A DNA stretch of 39,297 nt from contig JAMPGR010000011.1 of the NCBI GenBank assembly GCA_023663805.1, forward strand, positions 1 to 39,297. The letters are read 5' to 3'. This document shows, one piece after another, positions 1 through 8,725 of this stretch (position 1 is the first letter of the stretch; every line of letters begins with the position of its first letter). This DNA is from Clostridium sp. (GTDB lineage Bacteria; Bacteroidota; Bacteroidia; Bacteroidales; Muribaculaceae). The notes beneath the pieces are model-generated. The model saw only the letters and a program-made list of their open reading frames with translations. It did not search any database and was not told the DNA's origin. Both the position numbers and the translations under genes were made by a program.

Positions 1-29
1 GATAAGCATAACGCTTCCTTTTTATTCAT
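1..29 (-). CDS. Possible 5' end of a leftward gene (partial)
   Basis: An ATG at 29-27 on the minus strand opens a frame that stays open to the window edge (nine codons, beginning MNKKEALCL). It lies about 30 nt downstream of a good leftward promoter at 61-92. Too little is visible to name a product. The call rests on the promoter, not on the coding sequence. Confidence 0.35.
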
Positions 30-60
30 ATGTCATGGAAAGAGCGGACTCTTTCGGTTG

Positions 61-92
61 CAAAATTACGAATTTTTATTGTATTTACCAAA
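61..92 (-). promoter_or_regulatory. Bacteroidetes-type promoter, leftward
   Basis: On the minus strand TAATTTTG (68-61) matches the -7 consensus TAnnTTTG exactly, and TTTG (92-89) sits 20 nt upstream as the -33 element. It points toward the gene starting at about 29, with an expected 5' UTR of roughly 25 nt. Confidence 0.65.
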
Positions 93-301
93 TCAAAATT
101 CAGTACGCATCTGATACAACGCAGGTTTGGATTGGTTCACGGCTATATATTCGTGATAAACCAAACCAACTTATCAGATGAGATATGGCTGGGCAAAAAG
201 AAAGCCTATGACAATGAAACAAACCTTTCTCTTTTCCCTCGCCAATCCACATCACATAACTGAGAAAAGCAGCACAAGAGTAAATCAATCGAATTAAAAA
301 T

Positions 302-337
302 TATAAACGAATACTAAATCTTCTAAATTCGTTTATA
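302..337. repeat. 11-bp perfect inverted repeat in spacer
   Basis: Arms 302-312 (tataaacgaat) and 327-337 are perfect inverse copies around a 14-nt loop. The repeat lies between the 3' end of feoAB and the promoter of the leftward gene. It is AT-rich without a T-tract, so it could be an operator or a weak transcription end. The rest of 93-450 shows nothing else except the repeat at 359-383. Confidence 0.5.
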
Positions 338-358
338 TTCAGTTTCTGTAAGTGTGTC

Positions 359-383
359 AGATAGTACGATATTAGTACTATCT
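359..383. repeat. 9-bp perfect inverted repeat downstream of feoAB
   Basis: Arms 359-367 (agatagtac) and 375-383 are perfectly inverted with a 7-nt loop. The repeat starts about 70 nt past the feoAB stop on the minus strand. It may act in feoAB 3'-end formation or as a protein-binding palindrome; the sequence does not decide. Confidence 0.45.
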
Positions 384-450
384 ATGATTTACATAATCCT
401 ATATATCAGTTTGTTAAACCCTATATCATAAAATAGAGTTTAGTTATCGT

Positions 451-2898
451 TCAGAACAGAAGGGCGACACGGTAGACGACGAAGGCGACAAGCCAGGCGA
501 CAGCCGTGTTGTAGATGACCGAAAAAAGGCCGTAGCGCCACTTGCCGGTCTCGCGGACGATCGCGACGATCGTCGCCGTACAGGGGCAGTAGAGCAGGAC
601 GAAAACCATGAATGCCAGCGCTGCCGCGGCAGTGAAGTCGGGTTCGCCGGTCGCAGGCGACGGTGCGGTCAGGCGCTGTCCGAGCGTCCGGTCGGAGACC
701 TCCTCGTCGCCGGTGTAGAGCACGCCGAGAGTCGAGACAACGATTTCTTTGGCGGGGATTCCGGCGACAGTCGCGACAGTCGCGCGCCAGTGGAATCCGA
801 GCGGCTCCATCAGGGGGTTGCCCCCCTTGCCGATCATCTCGAGGTAGGAGTCGCGCGAGGTGTCGACGGCAGAGTCGTCGACCGCTTCGGCGACAACCGG
901 TAAGCCGTTCTCGTCGATCGCGGTCGAATCCTCGCGGTCGAGGGGAAAATAGTTCAGAGCCCATACGATTATGCTCGCGATCAGGATAATCCCGCCCATT
1001 TTTCTCAGATATTGCTCACCCTTGCCCCACATATGTCGAAGGGTCGCCTTCAGGGTCGGGACACGGTATGGGGGGAGTTCCATGACGAACGGCGTCACAT
1101 CCTTCTTGAAGAACACGCTGCGCAAAAGTCGCGCTGTCGCGACGGCGACAAGGATGCCAATCAGATAGAGTCCGAGGAAAACCATCGCAGCCGACGAACT
1201 GAAGAACGTACCGATCAGAAGGACATAGATCGGCAGACGCGCCGAGCACGACATGAACGGATTGATCAGAATCGTTATCAGTCTGCTGCTCGGACTCTCG
1301 ATTGACCGCGACGCCATAATCGCCGGGACGTTGCATCCGAAGCCCATGACAAGGGGTATGAACGACTTGCCGTGGAGTCCTATGCGGTGCATCAGACGGT
1401 CCATGATGAACGCCGCGCGTGCCATATAGCCCGAGTCCTCCATAAAAGATATGCAGAAATAGAGAATCAGGATGTTCGGCAGGAAGACTATGACGCCGCC
1501 GACGCCGCCGATAATGCCGTCGGCGACAAGATCCTTCAGCGGTCCGTCGGGCATATACTCCTCGACCAGCGAGGAGAGCGCCCCGACCCCGTTCTCGATC
1601 CATCCCATCGGGAACGCGCCGATATAGAATGTCAGCCAGAACATCAGGAACATGACGATCAGAAAGATCGGGAAACCGAACAGACGGCTCGTCACGATTG
1701 AGTCGATCAGGCGTGTCGAGCGCTCCCGCTCAGCCTCGGAGCGTTCCATCGTCTCGGCGAGCGCCCCGGCTATGAAGCCATATTTTTCGTCGGCAATCGC
1801 CGACGAGATATCCTCGTCGTTCACCCGCTCGATACGCGCCAGTTCGGCATCGCGCGCCGCCAGAATCTCTTCGCGGCGGGGTTTTCCGTCGAGCATCTGC
1901 TCGACCTCGCGGTCGCGCTCGAGGAGTTTGATTGCCAGATAGCGCGGGGAGAAAAGCGGTTCGACCGACGGGTCGGACTTCAGCATATCCTTGACGACGG
2001 TTACGCCCTGCTCGATCTCCTTGCCGAGGTTGACGTGGATATGGCGGACGCTTTCCTCGCGTCCTTCGTAGACACGGATGATCGTGTCGAACAGACGGTC
2101 GATCCCTTCGCCGGTCTTGCTTACGGTCGGAACGACAGGGACGCCGATCATTTCGCCGAGGAGTTTGTAGTCGAGTTTGTCGCCGGAGTCCTCGAGTTCG
2201 TCATACATGTTCAGGGCAATCACCATACTCCGGTCCATATCGATCAGTTCGGTCGTCAGATAGAGGTTACGCTCGAGGTTCGAGGCGACAACGACATTGA
2301 CGATGACATCGGGGGTCTGGTCGCGGAGATAGCGGCGGACATAGAGTTCCTCGGGGGAGTATGAGGCGAGCGAATAGGTTCCGGGGAGGTCGACGATACG
2401 GAACCGGTAGCCGCCGTGGGAGAAGGTACCATATTTGGCATCGACGGTCACACCGCTGTAGTTCCCGACATGCTCGCGGGCACCGGAGGCGATGTTGAAC
2501 AGCGAGGTCTTGCCGCAGTTCGGGTTGCCAATCAGGGCGACGTTGATTGTCCGGCTCTTCTCGGCGAACGAGCCCGCCGCTCGACGGTCGCCACATGCGG
2601 GATCGTCACACTCCGTCGTCAGTCTCCGCGAAACGTCGGCCGCCTGGTGGTCCTCCGGCGAATTTACGGCTTCGTCGGCGGGTACGATCTCGACAAGGTC
2701 GGCCTCTGAACGCCGGAGAGATATTTCGTAGTCGAGAATCCGGTATTTTACGGGATCCTGCATCGGAGCCGACATCATCATCGTCACGTCGTGTCCCCTG
2801 ACAAATCCCATCTCGATCATACGTTTTCGGAACGCGCCGTGTCCGAGTATCTTTATAATTCGCCCGGTCTCGCCCGGTTTCAGTTCGCTGAGCCTCAT
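451..2898 (-). CDS. feoB: Ferrous iron transporter FeoAB fusion
   Basis: Inner-membrane Fe(II) uptake protein, 815 aa. Residues 1-72 form a FeoA-like SH3 domain, followed by a linker of about 45 residues and then FeoB. The G-domain is complete: P-loop GNPNCGKTS at 124-132, G2 region GNYSGVTVD at 145-153, DLPGTY at 170-175 and NMYD at 230-233. The C-terminal half holds the hydrophobic Gate/nucleoside-recognition segments from about residue 400. FeoA-FeoB fusion is common in Bacteroidetes. The gene stands alone, with a weak promoter at 2945-2976, and is divergent from the LptF gene. No Fur-like site could be identified by eye. Start M1 fits the beginning of the FeoA domain (MRLSELKPGE). Confidence 0.95.
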   Translation of the reverse strand: MRLSELKPGETGRIIKILGHGAFRKRMIEMGFVRGHDVTMMMSAPMQDPVKYRILDYEISLRRSEADLVEIVPADEAVNSPEDHQAADVSRRLTTECDDPACGDRRAAGSFAEKSRTINVALIGNPNCGKTSLFNIASGAREHVGNYSGVTVDAKYGTFSHGGYRFRIVDLPGTYSLASYSPEELYVRRYLRDQTPDVIVNVVVASNLERNLYLTTELIDMDRSMVIALNMYDELEDSGDKLDYKLLGEMIGVPVVPTVSKTGEGIDRLFDTIIRVYEGREESVRHIHVNLGKEIEQGVTVVKDMLKSDPSVEPLFSPRYLAIKLLERDREVEQMLDGKPRREEILAARDAELARIERVNDEDISSAIADEKYGFIAGALAETMERSEAERERSTRLIDSIVTSRLFGFPIFLIVMFLMFWLTFYIGAFPMGWIENGVGALSSLVEEYMPDGPLKDLVADGIIGGVGGVIVFLPNILILYFCISFMEDSGYMARAAFIMDRLMHRIGLHGKSFIPLVMGFGCNVPAIMASRSIESPSSRLITILINPFMSCSARLPIYVLLIGTFFSSSAAMVFLGLYLIGILVAVATARLLRSVFFKKDVTPFVMELPPYRVPTLKATLRHMWGKGEQYLRKMGGIILIASIIVWALNYFPLDREDSTAIDENGLPVVAEAVDDSAVDTSRDSYLEMIGKGGNPLMEPLGFHWRATVATVAGIPAKEIVVSTLGVLYTGDEEVSDRTLGQRLTAPSPATGEPDFTAAAALAFMVFVLLYCPCTATIVAIVRETGKWRYGLFSVIYNTAVAWLVAFVVYRVALLF

Positions 2899-2944
2899 CG
2901 CTTTCGATTGTTCGGTTGGTTATCGGTTATGTCTTTCGACGTTG

Positions 2945-2976
2945 CAAAGTTCGGCATTTTTACTGAAACAGCCAAC
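2945..2976 (-). promoter_or_regulatory. Weak candidate promoter of feoAB
   Basis: On the minus strand GAACTTTG (2952-2945) matches the -7 element at 7 of 8 positions. GTTG (2976-2973) sits 20 nt upstream, matching the -33 TTTG at 3 of 4. It lies about 47 nt ahead of the feoAB start. Confidence 0.4.
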
Positions 2977-3073
2977 GATTCCGTCATTTTATTTATAACC
3001 GTTCCAAATTACAGCGCTGAATTTCCCGAACATTTTTCCGGGGGGAAATATCGGATAATTCGCGACTAAACGC

Positions 3074-3081
3074 TAACTTTG
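3074..3081 (+). promoter_or_regulatory. Promoter -7 element of the LptF-ribBA unit
   Basis: TAACTTTG matches the Bacteroidetes -7 consensus exactly and lies 53 nt before the ATG at 3135. No clear TTTG -33 element is present at the expected distance. Confidence 0.5.
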
Positions 3082-3134
3082 CAGTCCGGCTCGGAGTGTC
3101 CTGCCGGAACCAGTTATAACGAAACCCGACAATT

Positions 3135-5096
3135 ATGCTGAAAATCAAGAGACTCGACCTGTTCATGCTGAAAAGTTTCCTTCCGCTTTTCTTCATGACC
3201 TTCTTTATCTGTCTCTTTATCGTCATGATGCAGTTTCTATGGAAATTCATCGATGACCTCGTCGGCAAGGGACTGAGTTTCGATATCGTCGCCGAACTCT
3301 TTTTCTACGCGTCGCTTACGATGGTTCCGCTGGCGCTGCCGCTGGCTGTCCTGCTGGCGTCGCTGATGGTCTTCGGAAACCTCGGAGAACGTTTCGAACT
3401 GACGGCTATGAAAGCCGCCGGAGTCTCGCTGATACGCGCGATGGCTCCGCTGACCGGGCTGATCGGCCTGATTGCTGTCGGTGCGTTCTTCTTCCAGAAC
3501 GATGTGATGCCGGTAGCCCAGACGAAGATGTGGACTCTGGTCTACTCCGTCCGCCAGAAATCCCCCGAGGTCGAGATCCCCGAGGGGGTCTTCTACGACC
3601 AGATCCCCGGCTATAACCTCTTTGTCGAAAAGAAAAACAAGGAGACCGGAATGCTCTACGACCTGATGATCTACAATATGAGCAGCGGTTTCGAGAACGC
3701 AACGACAATCCTGGCCGACTCGGGCCGCCTGGCGATCAGCGACGACAAGACCCACCTCTATCTCCACCTCTGGGACGGCGAGTCGTTCGAGAATCTCCGC
3801 CAGGCCCAGGCTGGCGCCGGAAACGTCCCGTACCGCCGCGAGTCGTTCACGGAGAAAGAACTGCTGATGAAATTCGACGCGAACTTCAACCGTCTCGACG
3901 AGGAGACCATGCGCTCGCAGTATATCGGCAAAAACATCAGCCAGTTGCGCGCCACGATCGACTCCGTCGAGCAGATAATCGACAGCCTCGGGCGATCCTA
4001 CGGCAATACGCTCCGCTACCGGTCCTATCTCGGAGTCACGCCCGTCACGACCGATCCGGCGAAGATGTCGGAGCCGATCGACCGGCCGGTCGTCGCGGAG
4101 CGCAACTTTCCCGAGGTCAGCCTCGAGCGCCTGATAAGCCTCGACTCGATCATCAGCCAGGCCAATTCGGCCGAACAGCAGAACTATATCCAGACAGCCC
4201 TGTCGAAGGCGACGCGCGAAAAACAGGACCTCGAGTTCAAAAGTTTTCCGCTCAGCGAGGAGCGGAAGGAGATACGCCGCCACGGTATCGAGATGCACAC
4301 GAAATTCACCCTCTCTATTGCGTGCATCATATTCTTCTTTATCGGCGCACCGCTCGGGGCGATTATCCGAAAAGGGGGCCTCGGGACCCCGCTGGTCATC
4401 TCCGTCGTATTCTTTATCGCCTACTATCTGATCGATACGGCCGGAAAGAAGATGGCCCGCGAAGGGAGACTCGATGTCTGGGAGGGGATCTGGCTCAGTT
4501 CGGCTGTACTGCTCCCCCTCGGTATTTTCTTCACCTACAAGGCTGTTAACGACTCGGCCGTCTTTAACGCCGACGCCTATATGAACTTCTTCCGGAAACT
4601 GATCGGCCGCCACGAGGTCCGCTCGCTCGAGATGAAGGAGGTCGTCATGGAGGAGGTCGACACCCGCCGGGCCCTCGAAATAACCGAACAACTCCGCCAG
4701 CGGCTGAAACAATTCCTCCGCTACAATATCCGCCGCCAGTCATACCTGGCCTATTTCACCAAAGGGTACCCCCCGGCCGAAACGGCCGAGATCTCCGGCG
4801 AGATCGAGCGGATGGTCGCCTACCTGTCGAACTCGCGGAAGCGCCTGGTCGTTATGAAACTGATGGATATTCCGGTCATGCGCAACCTCTGGGTCTACTG
4901 CCCAGGACGTGTCCGCTGGGTCGGGATCGCGCTGGCGCTGCTCTTCCCCGTCGGGATTCCCCTCTGGCTGATCGGCACGAACGCCCAGCGTTCGCTCCGC
5001 CGGGAATATGACGCGATCATCCGGGTCTGCTACGAACTCGACACCCTGATGAAGGACAGAAATGAGGAAGACAACAAAGACGAACAAACAAACTAA
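3135..5096 (+). CDS. LptF/LptG (YjgP/YjgQ) family LPS export permease
   Basis: Predicted inner-membrane subunit of the LptB2FG transporter that extracts lipopolysaccharide for delivery to the outer membrane. Of its 653 aa, residues 10-110 contain three hydrophobic spans around the family region [16 protein letters not shown], with a large periplasmic part in the middle. Further spans lie at about 395-470 ([20 protein letters not shown]). The protein is longer than the roughly 360-aa E. coli LptF or LptG. A C-terminal extension of about 170 residues is charged and carries one more hydrophobic stretch near 610-625. Long versions are familiar in Bacteroidetes. A single gene of this type cannot be assigned to LptF or LptG. 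Its stop is 2 nt before the ribBA ATG, so the two are co-transcribed. Confidence 0.9.
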   Translation: MLKIKRLDLFMLKSFLPLFFMTFFICLFIVMMQFLWKFIDDLVGKGLSFDIVAELFFYASLTMVPLALPLAVLLASLMVFGNLGERFELTAMKAAGVSLIRAMAPLTGLIGLIAVGAFFFQNDVMPVAQTKMWTLVYSVRQKSPEVEIPEGVFYDQIPGYNLFVEKKNKETGMLYDLMIYNMSSGFENATTILADSGRLAISDDKTHLYLHLWDGESFENLRQAQAGAGNVPYRRESFTEKELLMKFDANFNRLDEETMRSQYIGKNISQLRATIDSVEQIIDSLGRSYGNTLRYRSYLGVTPVTTDPAKMSEPIDRPVVAERNFPEVSLERLISLDSIISQANSAEQQNYIQTALSKATREKQDLEFKSFPLSEERKEIRRHGIEMHTKFTLSIACIIFFFIGAPLGAIIRKGGLGTPLVISVVFFIAYYLIDTAGKKMAREGRLDVWEGIWLSSAVLLPLGIFFTYKAVNDSAVFNADAYMNFFRKLIGRHEVRSLEMKEVVMEEVDTRRALEITEQLRQRLKQFLRYNIRRQSYLAYFTKGYPPAETAEISGEIERMVAYLSNSRKRLVVMKLMDIPVMRNLWVYCPGRVRWVGIALALLFPVGIPLWLIGTNAQRSLRREYDAIIRVCYELDTLMKDRNEEDNKDEQTN

Positions 5097-5098
5097 AG

Positions 5099-6337
5099 AT
5101 GAATAAATCAGAAGATCAAGATATGGACAAAATCAAACTGGATACGATCGAAGAGGCAATCGAAGATTTCCGAAACGGCAAATTCGTTATCGTCGTCGAC
5201 GACGAGGACCGCGAAAACGAGGGCGACCTGATTATGGCCGCCGAAAAAGTCACACCGGAGGCTGTCAACTTCATGGTCACGAACGCCCGCGGAGAACTCT
5301 GTGCGCCAGTCACGATTGACCGCTGCCACGAACTCGGCCTGACACGCCAGACCGAGGACAACACCTCGATGCTCGGAACTCCGTTCACGATAACTGTCGA
5401 CAAACTCGAGGGGTGTACAACCGGAGTCTCGGTCCACGACCGCGCCGAGACAATCCGCGCCCTTGCCGACCCCTCCTCGACTCCGGATACCTTCGGACGC
5501 CCCGGCCATGTCCACCCCCTCTACGCCCAGGAACAGGGCGTCCTGAAACGCGCCGGCCACACCGAAGCGTCGATCGACCTGGCCCGCCTCGCCGGACTCC
5601 GCCCGGCGGCGACCCTGATCGAGATCCTGAACGAGGACGGAACGATGGCACGCCTGCCCCAGCTGAGAAAGAAGGCTGACCAGTGGGGACTCCACCTCGT
5701 CTCGATCCGCGACCTGATTGCCTATCGCCTCCGGACCGAGATGCTCGTCGAAGAGGGTGTCGAAGTCAATATGCCGACCATCTACGGCGACTTCCGCCTG
5801 ATCCCCTTCCGCCAGAAGGAGAACGGCCTGGAACACATGGCCCTGATCAAAGGGGATGTCGCTTCGGGCGACGAACCTGTCCTGGTCCGCGTCCATTCCT
5901 CCTGCGCGACGGGCGACATTTTCGGCTCGAAACGGTGTGACTGCGGCGAACAGCTCCACAAATCGCTCGAAATGATCGAACGCGAGGGGCGCGGCGCCCT
6001 GGTCTACCTGAACCAGGAGGGACGCGGAATCGGACTAATGGACAAAATCCGCGCCTACAAACTCCAGGAGGAGGGCCTCGACACCGTCGACGCGAACCTC
6101 CATCTCGGCCACAAAGCCGACGAACGCGACTACGGCGTCGGCGCCCAGATTCTCCACCTGCTCGGAATCAAGCGCATGCGCCTGATAACCAACAACCCGA
6201 TCAAACGAATAGGGCTCGAGGGATACGGAATCGAGGTCGTCGAGAATGTACCGATCGAAATCGAGCCGAACGAATACAACCGGTTCTATATGCACACGAA
6301 AAAAGAGCGTATGGGCCACGATCTCCACAACGCCTGA
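5099..6337 (+). CDS. ribBA: Bifunctional DHBP synthase / GTP cyclohydrolase II
   Basis: Cytosolic enzyme (412 aa) that starts both branches of riboflavin synthesis. The N-terminal RibB domain (about 12-210) makes 3,4-dihydroxy-2-butanone 4-phosphate from ribulose 5-phosphate and shows the acidic metal site [10 protein letters not shown] at 34-43 and RAGHTEAS at 151-158. The C-terminal RibA domain (about 215-405) opens GTP; its zinc ligands are C269, C280 and C282, with EGRGIGL at 307-313. Both active sites look intact. The ATG at 5099 begins 2 nt after the LptF stop. A second ATG at 5123 (M9) also fits the family start and cannot be excluded. Confidence 0.96.
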   Translation: MNKSEDQDMDKIKLDTIEEAIEDFRNGKFVIVVDDEDRENEGDLIMAAEKVTPEAVNFMVTNARGELCAPVTIDRCHELGLTRQTEDNTSMLGTPFTITVDKLEGCTTGVSVHDRAETIRALADPSSTPDTFGRPGHVHPLYAQEQGVLKRAGHTEASIDLARLAGLRPAATLIEILNEDGTMARLPQLRKKADQWGLHLVSIRDLIAYRLRTEMLVEEGVEVNMPTIYGDFRLIPFRQKENGLEHMALIKGDVASGDEPVLVRVHSSCATGDIFGSKRCDCGEQLHKSLEMIEREGRGALVYLNQEGRGIGLMDKIRAYKLQEEGLDTVDANLHLGHKADERDYGVGAQILHLLGIKRMRLITNNPIKRIGLEGYGIEVVENVPIEIEPNEYNRFYMHTKKERMGHDLHNA

Positions 6338-6379
6338 CCCTCGTCCCCGGGCAAACCGTGAAAAATATTTCGCTGAAAA

Positions 6380-6411
6380 TTTGGAGAACTGACAATAAAA
6401 GCGTAATTTCG
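6380..6411 (+). promoter_or_regulatory. Promoter of the ytxH operon
   Basis: TTTG (6380-6383) and TAATTTCG (6404-6411; 7 of 8 to the -7 consensus) are separated by 20 nt, the ideal spacing. Transcription would start near 6418 and give a leader of about 110 nt before the ATG at 6528. Confidence 0.6.
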
Positions 6412-6439
6412 TAGCCGACACCCGAACCTGTCTAAAAAA

Positions 6440-6487
6440 AACAACCGCAGCCGGAACAATTCTCCGGCGACGGTTGTTCTGAACAAC
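6440..6487 (+). promoter_or_regulatory. Leader hairpin with overlapping alternative stem
   Basis: Stem A pairs 6440-6447 with 6471-6478 (8 bp) and 6450-6454 with 6464-6468 (5 bp). A shorter stem B (gttgt 6473-6477 with acaac 6483-6487, loop tctga) reuses the 3' arm of A, so the two exclude each other. A run of A at 6434-6440 precedes stem A and would be a T-tract if read leftward. It may be a terminator for ribBA transcripts, an attenuator in the ytxH leader, or both. Confidence 0.5.
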
Positions 6488-6527
6488 AAACGAACTATAA
6501 TAACCAAATTCTAAAAACAGAAAACGC

Positions 6528-6731
6528 ATGAAACCCTTACACGTAATCATCGCCGTCATCTCCGGCGCCATCGCAGGAACTGCTGTCGGACTGCTCTTCG
6601 CTCCCGAAAAAGGTGAGCGCACCCGCAAACAGATCGTCGACTACCTCCGCGAAAAGGGCATCAAACTGAAAAAGAGCAAACTCGAGGAGCTCGCCGACGA
6701 AATCGCCGAAGAGATCGAGAAAAACGACTGA
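6528..6731 (+). CDS. YtxH-like small membrane protein (first copy)
   Basis: 67 aa. One N-terminal hydrophobic span (about 5-25, small-residue rich: SGAIAGTAVGLLFAP) is followed by the YtxH signature APEKGERTR and a charged, helical Lys/Glu-rich tail. Members are annotated as general-stress or gas-vesicle-like (PF12732 type) proteins; their molecular function is not established. It is the first gene after a promoter at 6380-6411 and is followed by a second copy, a holin_3_6-type protein and a small basic protein. That arrangement recalls the E. coli yqjD-yqjE-yqjK cluster, whose YqjD tethers ribosomes to the membrane. Any such role here is inference. Confidence 0.85.
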   Translation: MKPLHVIIAVISGAIAGTAVGLLFAPEKGERTRKQIVDYLREKGIKLKKSKLEELADEIAEEIEKND

Positions 6732-6822
6732 CAACACGCTCCCGTCAGGCCCTCCAGCCGGGCCGGAAACGACCGGAAGACTAACAAACCAACCCAACTC
6801 ACACCGAAGAAAAGAACAACAC

Positions 6823-7020
6823 ATGGGAAACCTCGGACTTCTCTACGCCTTCCTTGGCGGAGCAATCGTCGGCGCAGGCGCCGCGTTGCTTTATGCCCCT
6901 GAAAAAGGGGAGGAAACTCGCCGTCAGATCAAAGAACTCCTGCGCAAACGCGGAATTCTCTGCACCGACAACGAAATCGACGCCCTGGTCGAACAACTGA
7001 CGACCGAAGTCGACGACTGA
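6823..7020 (+). CDS. YtxH-like small membrane protein (second copy)
   Basis: 65 aa with the same plan as the gene before it: a hydrophobic segment at about 4-24 (GGAIVGAGAALLYAPEKG), the motif YAPEKGEETR and a short charged helix. The tail differs, carrying one Cys (GILCTDNE) and more acidic residues. It probably arose by tandem duplication of the 6528 gene followed by divergence. It starts 91 nt after that gene, and a strong hairpin follows its stop. Confidence 0.85.
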   Translation: MGNLGLLYAFLGGAIVGAGAALLYAPEKGEETRRQIKELLRKRGILCTDNEIDALVEQLTTEVDD

Positions 7021-7066
7021 TAATTCGACGGCAGCGTAACCGACCGAACACAACCTCTGAAGATAC

Positions 7067-7137
7067 GGCGGGGAGCGTCCTCCGGCATTCGTCCCGACCC
7101 GGACGGAGATCCGGAAATGACTCCCCGCCCTTTTGTT
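7067..7137 (+). terminator. Intrinsic terminator after the ytxH pair
   Basis: ggcggggag (7067-7075) pairs perfectly with ctccccgcc (7121-7129), enclosing a further structured GC-rich interior, and is followed by cttttgtt (7130-7137). It would end or attenuate transcription before the gene at 7187. No separate promoter is evident there, so partial read-through is likely. Confidence 0.7.
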
Positions 7138-7186
7138 ACCCACCTCCCTTGAAACGGAAAAACCCCAAACAACAAACCGAAAATCG

Positions 7187-7525
7187 ATGGCTGAAGAAAA
7201 ATCATCCTATGCACGACTATGGGACACCCTGAAAAGATACCTGTCCCTGAAAGGCGAGGACCTGAAACTGATGGTATCCGAGAAAACGACCGTCCTGCTC
7301 AGTACCCTGATTGTCTGTATCGTGCTGACCGTCCTCGGCGCTGCGACACTCCTTTTCCTGACCTTCGCCCTCGCCCACTGGATCGGCGAGACTCTCGGAC
7401 TCCCCTGGGCCTACCTCATTATCGCCGGATTCTATATCCTGCTTCTTGTCCTGATCGTCATCCTGCGCAAACCGCTGATTATCGATCCGGTCTCGAAATT
7501 TATTACTAAAGTGATTTTATCCTGA
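7187..7525 (+). CDS. Holin_3_6 (DUF1469/YqjE-like) membrane protein
   Basis: 112 aa with two strong hydrophobic segments (about 34-60, TTVLLSTLIVCIVLTVLGAA, and about 72-94, AYLIIAGFYILLLVLIVIL). A short Arg/Lys/Pro segment (RKPLIIDPV) follows the second span. This is the layout of the actinobacterial holin-X/holin_3_6 family, to which E. coli YqjE also belongs. The phage name is historical, as most members are host genes. The frame is open from 7133, but the ATG at 7187 (MAEEKSSYARLW) is preferred because the upstream part overlaps the terminator. It precedes a small soluble protein by 4 nt. Confidence 0.75.
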   Translation: MAEEKSSYARLWDTLKRYLSLKGEDLKLMVSEKTTVLLSTLIVCIVLTVLGAATLLFLTFALAHWIGETLGLPWAYLIIAGFYILLLVLIVILRKPLIIDPVSKFITKVILS

Positions 7526-7529
7526 CGCC

Positions 7530-7811
7530 ATGCCAACGAAGAAGAAAGCACCCCATACCGAGCCGAACTGGCAGGGGTATACGCTCGACGAACTACGCTA
7601 TCAGCGCGCCCTAACTGCCGCGCGCCTCGAGATCCAGAAGGAACGCCTGATGAACCAGACCCAGACGCTCCGCGGCACCTTCGGCGCCCTCCAGCCCAAA
7701 GGGGTCGTCGGGAAGATGTTACGTTCGCTCGACGTGATCGACTACGGAATCCTCGCCTTCCGGACTGTCAGCCGGATTACTTCGCTCCTGCGCCACGCCC
7801 GCCGAAAATAG
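7530..7811 (+). CDS. Small basic hypothetical protein
   Basis: 93 aa, not recognised. It is basic and mostly helical in appearance, with a Lys/Arg-rich N-terminus (MPTKKKAP), a predicted amphipathic middle (LDELRYQRALTAARLEIQKE) and a C-terminal part ending RHARRK. No signal peptide or long hydrophobic span is visible. It follows the holin_3_6-type gene by 4 nt and is surely co-transcribed with it. Its place matches that of yqjK behind yqjE in E. coli, but I cannot claim homology. Its consistent codon use and tight linkage support a real gene. Confidence 0.7.
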   Translation: MPTKKKAPHTEPNWQGYTLDELRYQRALTAARLEIQKERLMNQTQTLRGTFGALQPKGVVGKMLRSLDVIDYGILAFRTVSRITSLLRHARRK

Positions 7812-7860
7812 CCGCTGACACCGCCGCCCACGGACGAACTAATCCATCATTATCCTTTTT

Positions 7861-8709
7861 ATGAACAACTACATAGAGACACGTCTCGAACTGACACCCT
7901 GCGACGAGACCCGAACCGACCTTCTGGCCGCCTTCCTCGCCGACGAGGGATATGAATCCTTCGTCCCCGACCAGAGCGGCCTAACCGCATATATACGCGA
8001 AGAACTCTACAATCCGGCTGCAGTCGCCCGCGCTGCCGAAATGATTCCCCTCGAAACCCATGTCGAAGCCTCGTGGCGCCGCATCGAGGGTCGCGACTGG
8101 AACGAGGAGTGGGAGAAGAACTACTTCAAACCGATTGTGATTGCTGACCGCTGTGTCATCCACAGTTCGTTCCACCGCGACATACCCCGCGCCGAATACG
8201 ATATCGTGATCGACCCGAAGATGGCCTTCGGAACAGGCCATCATTCGACGACAACACTGATTGTCACCGACCTTCTCGAACGGGACCTCGGGGGAAATAG
8301 CGTCATCGACATGGGAACCGGAACCGGTATCCTCGCGATTCTCGCGGCGATGCGCGGCGCCTCGCCGGTGACGGCGATCGAAATCGATCCGTTCGCCGCC
8401 ATCAATGCCCGCGAGAATGTCGCGCTGAACAACCATCCCGAAATCACGGTCATCGAAGGGGACGCATCGAAACTCGACGGCCTCGACGGAAGCGCCGACC
8501 TTTTCCTGGCGAACATAAACCGTAATGTCATAACAAGCGACATCCGCTCCTATGCCCTGACCCTGCGCCCCGGAGGCCAGATCGTCCTTTCGGGCTTCTA
8601 CCGCGAGGATATCCCCGTCGTAGCGAAAGCGGGGATGGAGGCCGGACTCGAACCGGTCCGCGCGACCGACCGCGAGAACTGGGCCTGCCTGGTCATGCAG
8701 AAATCCTGA
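7861..8709 (+). CDS. prmA: Ribosomal protein L11 methyltransferase
   Basis: Cytosolic S-adenosylmethionine-dependent enzyme (282 aa) that trimethylates ribosomal protein L11. An N-terminal substrate-recognition domain (1-100, with the family stretch EEWEKNYFKP at 83-92) precedes a Rossmann methyltransferase domain. Visible motifs are DPKMAFGTGHH (118-128), the SAM-binding VIDMGTGTGIL (148-157) and NIN (218-220) in the catalytic loop position. Length is normal. It begins 49 nt after the small basic protein gene. No separate promoter was found, so read-through from the ytxH unit is possible. Confidence 0.95.
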   Translation: MNNYIETRLELTPCDETRTDLLAAFLADEGYESFVPDQSGLTAYIREELYNPAAVARAAEMIPLETHVEASWRRIEGRDWNEEWEKNYFKPIVIADRCVIHSSFHRDIPRAEYDIVIDPKMAFGTGHHSTTTLIVTDLLERDLGGNSVIDMGTGTGILAILAAMRGASPVTAIEIDPFAAINARENVALNNHPEITVIEGDASKLDGLDGSADLFLANINRNVITSDIRSYALTLRPGGQIVLSGFYREDIPVVAKAGMEAGLEPVRATDRENWACLVMQKS

Positions 8710-8725
8710 CAAACGACTGACGCTT

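Noticed and set aside
3237..4712. Long leftward open frame (491 codons) opposite the LptF gene
   Set aside because: Low-complexity Asp/Glu/Arg-rich translation without any family motif; a mirror of the GC-rich codons of the real gene on the plus strand.
7187..7525. Prophage holin
   Set aside because: The family name mentions phage holin, but no phage genes are near and the cluster matches chromosomal YqjD/YqjE-type genes.
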